A DNA stretch of 64,000 bases, taken from Pristionchus mayeri (lineage: Eukaryota > Nematoda > Chromadorea > Rhabditida > Neodiplogasteridae). Below the pieces are notes generated by a model, which saw only the letters and a program-made list of their open reading frames with translations, searched no databases and was not told the DNA's origin. The translations under genes were made by a program, and so were the position numbers. The DNA is taken from positions 8,804,001 to 8,868,000 of the forward strand of contig BTRK01000003.1 of assembly GCA_036245805.1 (NCBI GenBank). Reading direction: 5' to 3'. Positions 8,001 through 18,450 of this stretch are shown here, piece after piece. Position 1 is the stretch's first letter, and every line of letters begins with the position of its first letter.

Positions 8001-10910
8001 ATATCACGCCTCTCAAGAGATAATCGAGCTGATACTGGGAATGAAGGGAAAATCGTCAAATGAGTTCTATCCGGTTTTGGGTATCCTGGGGCATGCCTAA
8101 CACTCCCCGAAAGTCTCATTGTGCGCACTTCATTTTGGAGCTCCTTACACCTGGTCGGATCTCGGCTGCTTCCTATTCGAGCGCTGTTTTCTCTGTTCTC
8201 GTGAAAGATATACGGAAATTTCACTCTGAGTGACCCCCGCTCATTTTTCGAGCTCTTTCCATCTATGTCTTTCATTTTGTCTAAATGTCAATTTTAGCCA
8301 TGCTACATTGTAGGTCAATTTTCTAAAAAGTGTAGGCAAACGCGCTGCTATAATTGTCATAGCTTATCACGTGTATCACGAGTCAGTGGAGGAGGCCACG
8401 AACAATTTTTGAAAAATATTTTTAAAATCGGTAATACTGGGGTATGTTACTATCCCAGACATACGAATGATACATTTTATTTGTCCGAGAGCCGTCAAAT
8501 AGGAATTCTCCGGTTTTGTTCCCGGCTATACCATATATCAGCTCCCAGATAAGCTAGAAATATGGCACAGGTATTAAAAGGAACAGAAAATTATTTTGAG
8601 AAACTTTTCTGTTGAAAGTGAGATGCGAAACTCAAAAATAAAAATTCTATAGCTGAAAAACTGAATTCCAGGGAGAAAAACTAATATTTTCGCAATGATG
8701 TACGAGAGTTCCTGGGAATTTTATTGCGTATTTTGGAAGAACAACTTCCGTATTTTATAAGAAAAAAAAAAATGGCAAAACGGTTGGGGCTCATAGTCTC
8801 ATTTTTCGCATTCAATGTGTAGTAGTCGGAACTTCAGTTCTTAAATACTAAAAATTATCACTCCGGCTAACTATATTTCACTCTCAGGTGCTTTTTAATG
8901 ATGTGTCCACATCATTTACGTTAAATTACTGTCAGAAATTCGAAATTTCTAACTTTTGAAAAATACGCTTTTTGCAACCTCGCATGAGCACGATTTTCAG
9001 CATTGAAATCTTAAAATGTATACGTATGGTACGGTCACATATAGTCTATTCGGATAGTATATGCAACCGTGAACAAAAGTAATGCTATGCGGCACCATCG
9101 AAAGGTTTATTCTTCTCAAAATTATCGGACAAAAATCGCTCCAGCGAAGGTTCGTAATGAGATAAAATGATTTTTTGATAATATTATTAAGAATATCGAT
9201 GCAATTGCATCAAGTAAAATATTATTGGGGGCTGTTGAGTCTGTCAAACTATGAAAATTTCACTAATTGAAATGTTTCTGAAAATCAAGATTTGCAAATC
9301 TCATTTTTTTCAGAATTTTTAAAATTAAGAAATGTGAAATATGTTATAGATTTTCATACTCACCTGCCCCCAAAAAAATTTTACATGATGTAATTGCATC
9401 GATTTTCTTAATAATATTACCGAAAAAATCATTTTATCTCATTTCGAACCTTCGCTGGAGCGCTTTTTGTCCGATAATTTTGAGAAGAATAAACCTTTCG
9501 ATGGTGCCTTTTGTTAACGGTGGCATATACTATCCGAATTGTGTGAAGTTGACCTATCGTGTTTATAAATTTTAAGATTTCAATGCTGAAAATCGTGCTC
9601 ATGCGAGGCTGCGAAAATCGTATTTTTCAAAAGTTAGAAATTTCGAATTTCTGACAGTAATTTAAGGTAAGCGGTGTGGAAACATCATTAAAAAGCACCT
9701 GTGAGTGAAATATAGTTAGCCGGAGTGATAATTTTTGGTATTTCAGAACTGAAGTTCCGACTACAACACATTGAATGCGAAAATGAGACTATGAACCCCC
9801 AACCGTTTTGCCATTTTTATTTTTTTCTTATACAATACGGAAGTTGTTCTTCCAAAATACGCAATGAAATTCCCAGGAACTCTCGTACATCATTGCGAAA
9901 ATATTAGTTTTTCTCCCTGGAATTCAGTTTTTCAGCTATAGAATTTTTATTTTTGAGTTTCGCATCTCACTTTCAACAGAAAAGTTTCTCAAAATAATTT
10001 TCTGCTCCTTTTAATACCTGTGCCATCTTTCTAGCTTATCTGGGAGTTGATATATGGTTTAGCTGGGAACAAAACCGGAGAATTCCTATTTGACGGCTCT
10101 CGGACAAATAACCTGTATCATTCGTATTATTATGTCTGGGATAGTAACATACCCCAGTATTACCGATTTTAAAAAATATATTTCAAAAATTGTTCGTGAA
10201 GGACTAATTTTTGCTTCATCGACTCGTGATACCTGTGTTATACAGCACATCGAGAGCTATCGAATGAGCGGTCTACGCCCAAAATACATGAAGGTCTGTA
10301 TGAGTTAGGTGAGTTAGGTTTCATTTGAAATTATTTTTCTACACTAATTTTCATTTCATTCCATCCCACACCGCTCCAATCCTCCCGCGCAGTCGAGAAT
10401 GATTGTTCTAGTGCAAAAATTCCTGTAGAAAAATAATTTCAAATGATCCCATGAAGTTAAAGCGACCTAACTCATACAGACCTTCATGCATTTTGGGCGT
10501 AGACTACTTATTCGATAGCTCTCGATGTGCTGAATAAGCTGTGAAAATTATAGCAGCGCGTTTGCCTACACTTTCTAGAAAATTGACCTACAAGGTAGCA
10601 TGGTTAAAATAGACATGTAGACAAAATGAAAGACATAGATGGAAAGAGCTCGAAAAAATGAGCGGGGGTCACTCAGAGTGAAATTTTCGTATATCTTTCA
10701 CGAGAACAGAGAAAACAGCGCTCGAATAGGAAGCAGCCGAGATCCGACCAGGTGTCAGGAGCTCCAAAATGAAGTGCGCACAATGAGACTTTAGGGGAGT
10801 GTTAGGCATGCCCCAGGATACCCAAAACCGGATAGAACTCATTTGACGATTTTCCCTTCATTCCCAAAAATGGAGATTATAGCTCGATTTTTTCGTGAGA
10901 GGGGTGATAT
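8001..10910. mobile_element. Large foldback element, about 2.9 kb
   Basis: Nearly the whole segment is one inverted repeat with an axis near 9300. Matching pairs include ATATCACGCCTCTCA (8001) with its complement ending at 10910; ATTGTGCGCACTTCATTTTG (8119) with the 10770 region; GGCAAACGCGCTGCTATAAT (8335) with the 10550 region; and TGGGGGC (9226) with GCCCCCA (9366). Arms are roughly 1.25 kb plus a short centre. No transposase-like reading frame is present; the open frames inside are short. This is the architecture of a non-autonomous foldback DNA element. A clear target-site duplication was not found. Confidence 0.9.
10243..10532. mobile_element. Foldback nested in the right arm of the large foldback
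   Basis: CAGCACATCGAGAGCTATCG at 10243 is matched by its reverse complement ending at 10532. The arms also share GGGCGTAGACC/GGTCTACGCCC, the ATGAAGGTCTGTATGAGTTA block and ATTATTTTTCTACA, around a GC-richer loop. The left arm of the host element lacks this insert near 8365. That explains most of the 313-bp difference between inner and outer axis sums, so it is a later insertion. Confidence 0.85.
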
Positions 10911-11067
10911 GTCTACAAACGATTCCACGAACTCGTCATTTTAACCACTTTCTATAATATCTTGTGAGTGAATATAATGTATAGAACACAGTAGCGTTTC
11001 TCGAAATCTACTCTATAATGATATGAACACAATCATTTCCCAGACAATCCGAGCATTTGTAAACCAG

Positions 11068-11220
11068 GCGAGAAGACGGAAATGCCCGGGAAGTGCATGA
11101 TACGATTGGAACCACCAATGAATTTCCAACAGGTGTTGTCAAGTTACTCAACAAGGAAAACCCTAATCGGTGTGCATCAGGGATTGGAGAAATGCCGCAG
11201 CTTAAATTCCCAAATTCGTG
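11068..11220 (+). CDS. Exon-like open frame interrupted by foldback 2
   Basis: After an AAACCAG acceptor the frame reads REDGNAREVHDTIGTTNEFP and continues with TGVVKLLNKENPNRCASGIG to KFPNS, where the second foldback begins. Removing the element and one copy of its 5-bp flank leaves a frame that stops after four more codons. The minus strand is also open here (11008-11223) with a plausible composition, so the strand is not certain. No family recognised. Confidence 0.3.
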
Positions 11221-12068
11221 CACAGCGTGTCAGAGAGATCGAGTTCCTTTGTTCGTCGCGGCGCTCGAGCAATTTCATTTCGAGCCACCTGCTGGAGTGG
11301 AGCTGCTAGACGAGGAAAAATAGGTTTTACAATAATGGTGAAACACATAACATAACTTTGTAGGACTATGCAAATATGCATATCTAAACACATAAATATA
11401 TTACGCTATGAGTAAAGAAGTATGTCCACCGTTCTCAACCATTTCGAATATTTTGTTGAATTTTTTTTTATTGTATTTTGCAAAATTCTATAAATTTGCA
11501 CATTAAAATTCGAACTCCTCAGAGGGGAACAATGTGAGACCCCACTTCTAGGGTATTTTCTGAATCCTCATGAGCATTGCAACCGACGAATTTTATTATA
11601 TTTTATTTAGTATTCGAAAAACGGCTATAAACGTGCAACAAACAGAGCATTTTTCATGATAACTCGAATACTAAAAACAATATAAAAAATCCGTCGGTTG
11701 CAATTGTAGAGATGCTCATGAGGATTCAGAAAATACCCCAGAAGTGGGGTCTCACATTGTTCCCCTCTGAGGAGTTCGAATTTTAATGTGCAAATTTATA
11801 GAATTTTGCAAAATACAATCAAAAATATTTCAAAAAAATATTCTAAATGGTTGAGAACGGTGGACACACTTCTTTACTCATATCGTAATATATTTATGTA
11901 TTTAGATTTACATATTTGCATAGTTCAACAAAGTTATGTTATGTGTTTCACCATTATTATAAAGCGTATTTTTCCTCGTCTCGCCGTTCCACTCCAGCAG
12001 GTGGCTCGAAATTAAATTGCTCGAGCGCAGCGACGAACAAAGGAACTCGATCTCTTTGACACGCTGTG
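11221..12068. mobile_element. Foldback element, 848 bp, flanked by TCGTG
   Basis: Ends CACAGCGTG and CACGCTGTG are perfect inverted repeats, and the arms pair over about 400 bp each. Examples are GAGATCGAGTTCCTTTGTTC, GGTGAAACACATAACATAAC, ACCGTTCTCAACCATTT, TGTGAGACCCCACTTCT and AATCCTCATGAGCAT with their complements. The centre is near 11645. TCGTG occurs directly outside both ends (11216-11220, 12069-12073) and fits a 5-bp target duplication. No protein is encoded; it needs a transposase from elsewhere. Confidence 0.9.
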
Positions 12069-12219
12069 TCGTGTAATCAACAATGAAGAGGAAAACAAGG
12101 CAGTAGCCGGTAAAAATACTCACGTTTAGTACAAAAACAATGCAATATCACACACATAATAACAACTGGGAGCAAATATTTTCATAAATGTCGAAAATTG
12201 TATTTATTTATCATTCATT

Positions 12220-12624
12220 TCAATAACAATACATTTGCAGGTCTCCTAGCGAATAATGAACGCGCCTGGGTAGATCACAATCTGCTAAATGCAGAAACGA
12301 GGCAGCGCACCACCTTTCTTCGATGTTTTTTCGGTATGTGTGTTCGAGCATTGCAGCTCTAGCTTCTCGATGATGGAACGAGTTGGCAATTTGTTTTCCC
12401 ATCCCTTTGTTTTGACAACTATACGTTATTGAATCCTTTAGCCTATCAGTTCCAAAACGTAGGCCGTGAAAAGAGTTACAACTCAGCACGGGTTTAAAGA
12501 AAGGGTAATACGAATGGATGCTAGGGAGTCCCACCACGAAGATATTGCGCTCGCTATAGGATACTATACGAAATTCACCCCACATAAAGAGTCGACAATT
12601 ATGTGGAGCGAGTGAAACATACAC
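12220..12624 (-). CDS. Hypothetical 134-residue open frame
   Basis: The longest uninterrupted non-satellite frame on this strand in the left arm apart from the cassette frames. It has mixed composition with scattered Cys, and one stretch (IANSFHHREARAAMLEHTYR) looks protein-like. I recognise no domain, find no flanking splice pattern, and cannot exclude chance. The left end coincides with TTTGCAG on the plus strand, which has no role for a minus gene. Confidence 0.25.
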   Translation of the reverse strand: MYVSLAPHNCRLFMWGEFRIVSYSERNIFVVGLPSIHSYYPFFKPVLSCNSFHGLRFGTDRLKDSITYSCQNKGMGKQIANSFHHREARAAMLEHTYRKNIEERWCAASFLHLADCDLPRRVHYSLGDLQMYCY

Positions 12625-13143
12625 GAACTAGCCGCAACCCTGCGCTGTCAATGAACTTTGCTTGTATGTAAATAGCCTCAGAGCCGACTGTGGAACTTCG
12701 GATAAAGGGATTCATGATCGGACTGCTCGTTTCTAATACTCATGACAGTTGTTCATTGAACTAATTTTTCGTGTTACTCCTTCTTTAATGTTTATGGGGT
12801 AACGGATTTAAAAAATTATGAAATCACCAGGTGATTCATTCGCTCGGTGGAGATGCAGGAAGAACGCAGGAATGAGCGTTTGGTCGACTAAGAAAGCGCG
12901 AGATATGGAAGTTGGATGGAGGAGGATACGAACAACAAGTGACTATTTCTCTAGTTATGGAAAACTGGCTGATTTTAGATTTTAGATTTCTTGTTATTGT
13001 GATAAATATTTACGAAAAATGCTTAGAAATGTGTGAATTGGCTTCCATCATATGGATGGCCTGGTATAGCATGGACACTCTCTCCAGTAACTGTCACCAG
13101 TCTGATCATCGTGCATGATTAACGAACTTTTGGGCACTGTAGA
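12625..13143. other. No gene supported
   Basis: A plus-strand frame (12912-13118) has a hydrophobic run (LVIVINIYEKCLEM) but no splice support. It could hold the 5' exon with the signal peptide of the gene at 13260, which is otherwise missing. Confidence 0.25.
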
Positions 13144-13207
13144 ATGAGAACAAAGACATCATGCCGACATTAATATATCAATGGTGACATGACGCCATAA
13201 TTCTCAT
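13144..13207. repeat. Diverged copy of the 66-bp palindrome
   Basis: ATGAGAACAAAGACATCATG with right part GACATGACGCCATAATTCTC then AT follows the arm order of the element at 4683-4748 with substitutions and a different loop. It lies 52 bp before the exon at 13260. Confidence 0.75.
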
Positions 13208-13259
13208 CCGACCTAGTGTCAAAATTTGCGAATAGTAAACAACGCATACGGCTATTCAG

Positions 13260-16200
13260 GGCGGTCGTATTCTGCGTGAGACCAGCTAATGGAGCATTCG
13301 CTCCAAGAGATAATGGAAAGCCGCAGGGTGAGTTGAATCAGCATTATTCGTCTTGATCCAAACATGATGAAATGTCCTCATACTTGCGATTTGAATTATT
13401 TGTCAAATAATTCGTCAGTGACAACTACCATAATCCCTCATCCCACATCCACTGTCGTGACTACTACAACGACAAGAATTCCACTACGGGTGAGCTCAGT
13501 ATCGTTTTCAATTCTTAGTTTGGGGAGCCCAAACGGATTTTGTTTCATATAGTTTATGCAATTTTTTATATTCTATATTTTCAGAGACGATCTCGCCCTG
13601 CTAAGCTACTATGGCCTCTTGAGTTGGAATATCTTTGTGAATGAGCATTATTCAGTTCAAATTCAGAGTTTACTACAGCCCATGGGATAGAGTGCATGCG
13701 TATTGTCGGCATTCGCACAACGAAAGCGCAAGGTAAGTAATCATCAATATTACAAAAAAAAATCAAAAAGTATGATAATAAGGAAAATGATTTAAAAATC
13801 ATGTGATAACTCTTGAACTTTTGCCAAACATTTCCGAAATATTGTTATACGAGATGTCACCTCGGCAAACCTTCGTTGCCTAGTTTCAACATCGTATATT
13901 ATGTTTCGTTGCCTAAGTGTTTAATTATGTATGCACATCTTGTACCACGTAACATGAATCATTAATATTGTTAAGGCCACACTGGGATACACCTGGCACA
14001 AATACTGCCCTACGCTTACCAGCACTTGTGAGAACACAATCGACTAGTGTGAGTGTATCTTCAAAAATATTTACATCTTAAGCTTCCGATGTTATCAATA
14101 TAAATGATACACATATTCTACCTAAAAGGATATGTGTACTTCCTCAAACCTTGATTTTTTTTTGATATGGGACGCGTCCTGATTGCGAGCATTTGGAACA
14201 TTACGGACATCAATAATGCGTGTCCGGCAGGCTGGGAGCATATGCGTCTTCTACGCTTCAATACGGTTGGCAAAGCCTCCGAGTACCATCTTACCAAGGT
14301 AGAATGCACGATTCTAGTCGCGGTATCTTTTTGTACTTCCTACGAAAAAATGGACGGCAAACAAAAATATCAGCTATGCATTAAAGGAGGAGTAAAGGGG
14401 AAAGTACAACTTTGGACCCTCTTATAGCCATGACTTAGCTTCTCTTAACGACTAAAGGCTCCAAAAAAATTACATTAATATCTCAAGTCTCAACAGAGTT
14501 ATCATTAGTTGGCCGAGTGCCATGGACGCTTGATAGCAGAGGGAAGGGCGCGAATTCAAATTACTGGAAGATTTGTCAAAAGCCGGGAATCGACCCCGCA
14601 ACCTTCCGATCATGTGACCGCTGCTCTACCACTGAGCTATGCAGGCGATGGTTGCCTTACCCCTAGCTCGCGCTATGATGTTTGGAGGATGGAAGTTCTG
14701 TCGATGTGGCTACTTTCCCTTTACTCCTCCTTTAAGGAAAAGGGCAATATTACCTACATAAAGCGCGACTCATACACCCTCGGATTTGTGTCAGTGACGA
14801 AAGGCGCTTGCGGTGCTACTATTCCAGTCAAACAATGGCGATCGAGTGATGGGAGAGGTTACTTGCAGTTTTTTCTTAATATTTTAAGCACAAGACCGAA
14901 CAACAATTCTCATTCACTTCAAGAGTCTAGATTACAATTCTTGCTTGAAAAGGGTACTATTTTGGATATCACCCGACGGTGATCAATATCTCCTAAACGG
15001 TTCAGATATCTACTACGGTGTAGATGACGGGAAAGACCACGGGATAATCCAAGACGGCGGCAAAGTTCAGTTTTGCATGTGGAATGTTCGGGACTCTAAG
15101 GCAACTGAAGACCAACTAATCCCACTCAAGTAGGTGCATTTTTTGGTCAGACTGAGTAATTCTCACGCGCCCTATGGCATACCTAATATTGTATCAATGG
15201 TTCAAACACACCAAAATATTTTGAATGTTTTGTGTCTCCTTCTCCGTTTCAGCTACTACTTCAACAAAAGATTAGCCAAATATGCGTACTGTGCCGTTCC
15301 TACTTGCGTAGATGATATTCAGATGGAACCAGGATTTGAAAGTATTCACAGTGAGGAACTTATTGAATACGTTTTCACTTGAAGTATTATATTTTAAGTA
15401 TTATGACACAGAATTGTATGTTAATCGTTGCAAAGTGTTAAATCTGAAAAAAATCAGGTATCCTTTAAGAATCAGCCAATGTTAGATTAATAATCACTCG
15501 TCAATTTAGAATCGATTGGAAAACTTCTGAAGCCGTCAATGTACGATACGCTGGCTCTAACGTGTCCCGAGGGAGCAACGCATATATTCTCACTCTCCTC
15601 CTATGAAAATGGGGACAATTACGACCTCGTCGTGGAATTGGTATGTTCTATACTAGTGTTTCCATTCAGCTAGTTAGAGCGCCTAAAATATTCTCGAAAG
15701 TAATGTACCATCATCCAAAAATGAGAAACCCAATTTTGGTGAGATAATTCACAGAATGAAGCGAGTTAATTCTAGCCAAGTCGTCCCTTTTGCTAGTAGT
15801 AAATGTTATCGCAATTGTTTAGTATACTCCGAGATCGATCCAAGGTATGGCGACGAATCATCTGGGGGCCTGTGGAGCAACCGTGCCTGTCAAGAGATGG
15901 AAATCGAGAGTGACGGGAAGTGAGCAAGAATAAGAACAATTGATGGATCTTTTGTGGCTTTGCAATTTGTATATCTTAGAAATAGTTGTTGTTCTTCATG
16001 CTAGCAATATCTTGCAGATGATGTGGAATGTTTGCGAGACAACAACTGATCAAATCTTCATGTTTTTTTATCAACCAAATGTGTTTTCTTCATAGTTGCC
16101 CTTGTCTAGTAAAGCGTTGAATTTACATACCAAACATCATAGCGATTTGTTTGCATTCCATGGTGATTGTGAGATTTCGATATATTTCAGAATTGATGTA

Positions 16201-16282
16201 TGGCGTGGACTTGGAAGAGATTCCGGAGTACAAGGGAATGGTTCAAAATGGAGGAAGACCGTACTTCTGGATTTGGAGTTGA
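13260..16282 (+). CDS. Two-domain Cys-containing protein with Thr-rich segment
   Basis: Exons joined by phase: 13260-13327 (VVFCVRPANGAFAPRDNGKP), 13419-13489 (Thr-rich), uncertain exons to about 14060, 14167-14298, 14764-14857, 15006-15129, 15253-15350, 15510-15640, 15823-15919, and 16191-16282 ending in TGA. Each junction from 14298 on has matching phase (0, 1, 2, 1, 0, 1). The protein repeats one domain twice, and the Thr-rich part looks like a linker of a secreted or surface protein, but no signal peptide was found. The motifs CPxG(A/W), GACGAT(I/V)PVK and YGVD...GG faintly recall the DUF5648 pattern; this is a low-confidence guess. AATAAA at 16322 fits the end. Alternatively there are two tandem genes, if translation ends at the TAG at 15131. 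Confidence 0.6.
13585..14060 (+). CDS. Uncertain exons upstream of domain A
   Basis: Acceptor TTTTCAG at 13579-13584 and strong donor GTAAGT at about 13732 bound one candidate exon. A second lies from about 13976 to a donor GTGTGAG near 14047. All three frames are partly open, and readings such as DDLALLSYYGLLSWN or RVHAYCRHSHNESA compete, so no frame is assigned. The second exon in one frame reads LGYTWHKYCPTLTSTC, a little like the start of the GACGAT exons, and could be a third, diverged domain copy. Confidence 0.3.
14167..15129 (+). CDS. Domain A of the two-domain gene
   Basis: Three exons. 14167-14298 contains ACPAGWEHMRLLRF and ends phase 0. 14764-14857 contains KGACGATIPVKQWRS and ends phase 1. 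15006-15129 contains IYYGVDDGKDHGIIQDGG and then QFCMWN. The start of the first exon is not fixed: an ATG is at 14167, but an upstream splice is likely. The second exon follows an unusual acceptor (ATAAAG) chosen because it restores frame and matches domain B. Confidence 0.6.
14509..14647. repeat. tRNA-derived sequence, two opposed modules (SINE-like)
   Basis: On the minus strand 14647-14582 reads as a tRNA body: TAGCTCAGTGGTAGAGCA (D arm, box A) and then GGTTGCGGGGTCGATTCCCG (T arm, box B with one change). The acceptor stem does not pair and the anticodon loop is one base short, so it is not a working tRNA. On the plus strand 14509-14562 starts TTGGCCGAGTGCC, like a Leu/Ser tRNA D arm, with a poor box B (GCGCGAATTCAAAT). 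It lies in the intron between the first two exons of domain A. Confidence 0.65.
15510..16282 (+). CDS. Domain B of the two-domain gene
   Basis: Exons 15510-15640 (ALTCPEGATHIFSLSSYENG; ends phase 0), 15823-15919 (HLGACGATVPVKRWKSRV; ends phase 1) and 16191-16282 (LMYGVDLEEIPEYKGMVQNG, then RPYFWIWS and stop). Exon order, phases and key residues match domain A, which shows duplication of the whole domain with its introns. All splice sites are conventional here (TTTAG, TTTAG and TTTCAG acceptors). Confidence 0.7.
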
Positions 16283-16321
16283 ATAGTTTCATATCCGAAT
16301 ATTGTTAATTCCTCATTGATT

Positions 16322-16327
16322 AATAAA
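16322..16327 (+). terminator. Polyadenylation signal AATAAA
   Basis: Canonical hexamer 40 bp after the stop codon at 16280-16282, at the distance usual for nematode 3' ends. Confidence 0.6.
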
Positions 16328-17856
16328 TATATTTTCATCGTAATTAACATTATATTTGGGTGCATCTGGATATTTCATAATGGGTAGAATTGTTTAACGG
16401 AAGATCTCCGTTTGAGATCTCAGGTATTATCGCCTATCTGAATCGCGAATGAATCTGATTTGCTCAATCATGCCAATGCAATTTTTACCCACTTGCGGTG
16501 CAAGGTTGACGTTTTGCGGTGCTCTAGCACGCACACCCTGTAGAAATAATTTGTTGTTATTTTATCGTTATATGTTATGTTTCTCGGTAGGACAGTGATA
16601 GAATGCGGATACAAGACTAGAAAGGAGTAGAATGATAGATGGGAAAGGAGGCAACAAGGGAGAGACTCAGCCGATGAGTAACTACCAAAAGAGAGACGAG
16701 CAATAAGACAGAGAGGTCAGCCGATGACCAAACTGAATGTATACAACAACGGTTCAGTAGTAAGAGAAAGAATATAGCTTTATCGTAGAGAGCATTCAAT
16801 GTATGAATGAGAGAAGAGAGCAAGAGAACGATCGCCAGCGAGAGGAGGGAACGGGGGGCGGGGCCTAAGTCCCTAATCCGTGCCAACAGATTATGTAATG
16901 GTATTCTCTGAAGTGTGTTGACCATGTAACCACGTCAGCTTATCTGACTCCTTTAAATATGGAAAGACAATCAATGAGTTGATATTATTCATTGTGAATA
17001 TTTATTGTGATATCATCCCAAGCTTGATTCATAACCAACTTTCTGGAAGCGGACGAGAGTTATGATCCACAGCAAATCTTATTGAACATATTCTGAATTC
17101 GTTCCCTAAGCTCGATATATGCAAAGCTGATCATTCCTTGCATAACAAAATGTTTTGGTGATGTTCACCATTTTTTTACGGGGAATTGTTCTACTCGGTA
17201 AGCATACATCATTTTTCAGGACTGTTTCCAGTAGTTCTTAGTTTATTTTAGTAGCCAGCGAGTAGGAGTAGGTGTTGTTTGGATACGATAAAATATTGGC
17301 TGCTCTTGGCGGATATGTCTACCAACCAACCGGGGACCCGATCCATCATCATGTTCATAACAGTTCACATCTTGTGCAATCTGGGCGGTAAAATGAGTTT
17401 ATAATACCCTCAATTCGATTACGCTGAGCACTACTCGCAAATGAACAATGAGGTTACCGGGTGTTCGGTCCCGAAAATTTTCTCAGCCTCGGTATCCGCT
17501 CATGCGCAAATATGAACAGGAATTCAAAACAAAAGAAAGGCTTGTTCATAGGAAAATGATGATATGATGATGCGAATGCGAATGCGATAATATTATGGGG
17601 TTGTACAAATATTCGCCGTATCACCCCTTTAAAATGCGACAGATTGTGCATCACAATCGTGTACTATACTTTCGTTGCCGTTGCTTCATCAAATTTAATC
17701 AACTTCTGTTGTGCATAATTTAGTTGATTAAACACCTTCCGTTATTAAGAACCTTATTGTATGATTATCGCATTAAGGAATTGTCCAAGTGGAGATAACC
17801 TTTGTATAGTGTATCTGCTGAAATAACAAGCACGAACACACGTCTCGTTGCTCTCT
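16328..17856. other. No gene supported
   Basis: A purine-rich stretch at about 16600-16860 (many GAGAGA and AGAGAG runs) creates a hydrophobic minus-strand frame at 16617-16925 that I take as a composition artefact. A stretch near 16500 (TTGCGGTGC twice) may be a worn fragment. Nothing else stands out. Confidence 0.35.
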
Positions 17857-18370
17857 TTTCGTTACATTATCTGTCATTTATTTCAGTCTCTTCCAATAGG
17901 TCATCGCACTATGACAAGAATTAGAAAGATAGTGCGCGAGAGGTAGACATTTCATGGTAAGTGTAGATGCAACTCATGTCTATGCTTTCTGTGGGTAAAC
18001 GGTAGAGTTCGTAATAAACAATGTAATCAATAGTGAATGAAAAAACAGAGAAGACAACCTAGTAAGGGAGGATAGTAAGAAAACCATAGAATTAAGCGGA
18101 TTGGTGTGTTATTTTAACTGTTATCTCTCGTTCCTCTCTCGTTCCGTTCCGTTCAATCTCTCGTTCCGCAATGCTCTCTCGCGTTCTATGGCAAACGAGA
18201 TAGCATTGAGAAATGAGAGATCGATAAATTTTCGCACATCCCAGATGGGAGTCGTGAAGGTGCTTATTACTAGAATCAGACGTGCTGTTTACGCCCATTC
18301 GAACTTTTCCCTTCAACTCACAGGGGACACAGGGAGTGCATTACGCACGCAAATTCTCAGTAGCAGTTAG

Positions 18371-18440
18371 TGCTGGCCGGTCAGACAGAGCGAGAGAGCG
18401 TGTGAAACGAGGAGAGTGCGCGCCGTTTTGGCATCACTAG
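18371..18440. repeat. Half copy of the ACTAGTGATGCC palindrome
   Basis: GGCCGGTCAGACAGAGCGAG, AGAGCGTGTGAAACGAGGAG and GCCGTTTTGGCATCACTAGT match the right arm of the hairpin at 3285-3408. The left arm is absent. Repeated at 22485-22554 and 31577-31646 with the cassette. Confidence 0.8.
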
Positions 18441-18450
18441 TAGCAGCACG

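Noticed and set aside
8001..10910. Protein-coding frames inside the large foldback (for example 7931-8275 minus, 10090-10308 plus)
   Set aside because: Short, not preserved between the two arms, and without splice or motif support.
14582..14647. Functional tRNA gene on the minus strand
   Set aside because: Acceptor stem does not pair, the anticodon loop is short and the T loop has a changed first base.
14509..14982. 157-residue plus-strand frame as one exon
   Set aside because: Its first half translates the tRNA-derived repeat; only 14764-14857 matches domain B, so the rest is intron.
16617..16925. Hydrophobic 102-residue minus-strand frame, or a solo LTR
   Set aside because: Leu/Ser-rich because the plus strand is GAGAGA-rich; LTR ends and a flanking duplication were not found.
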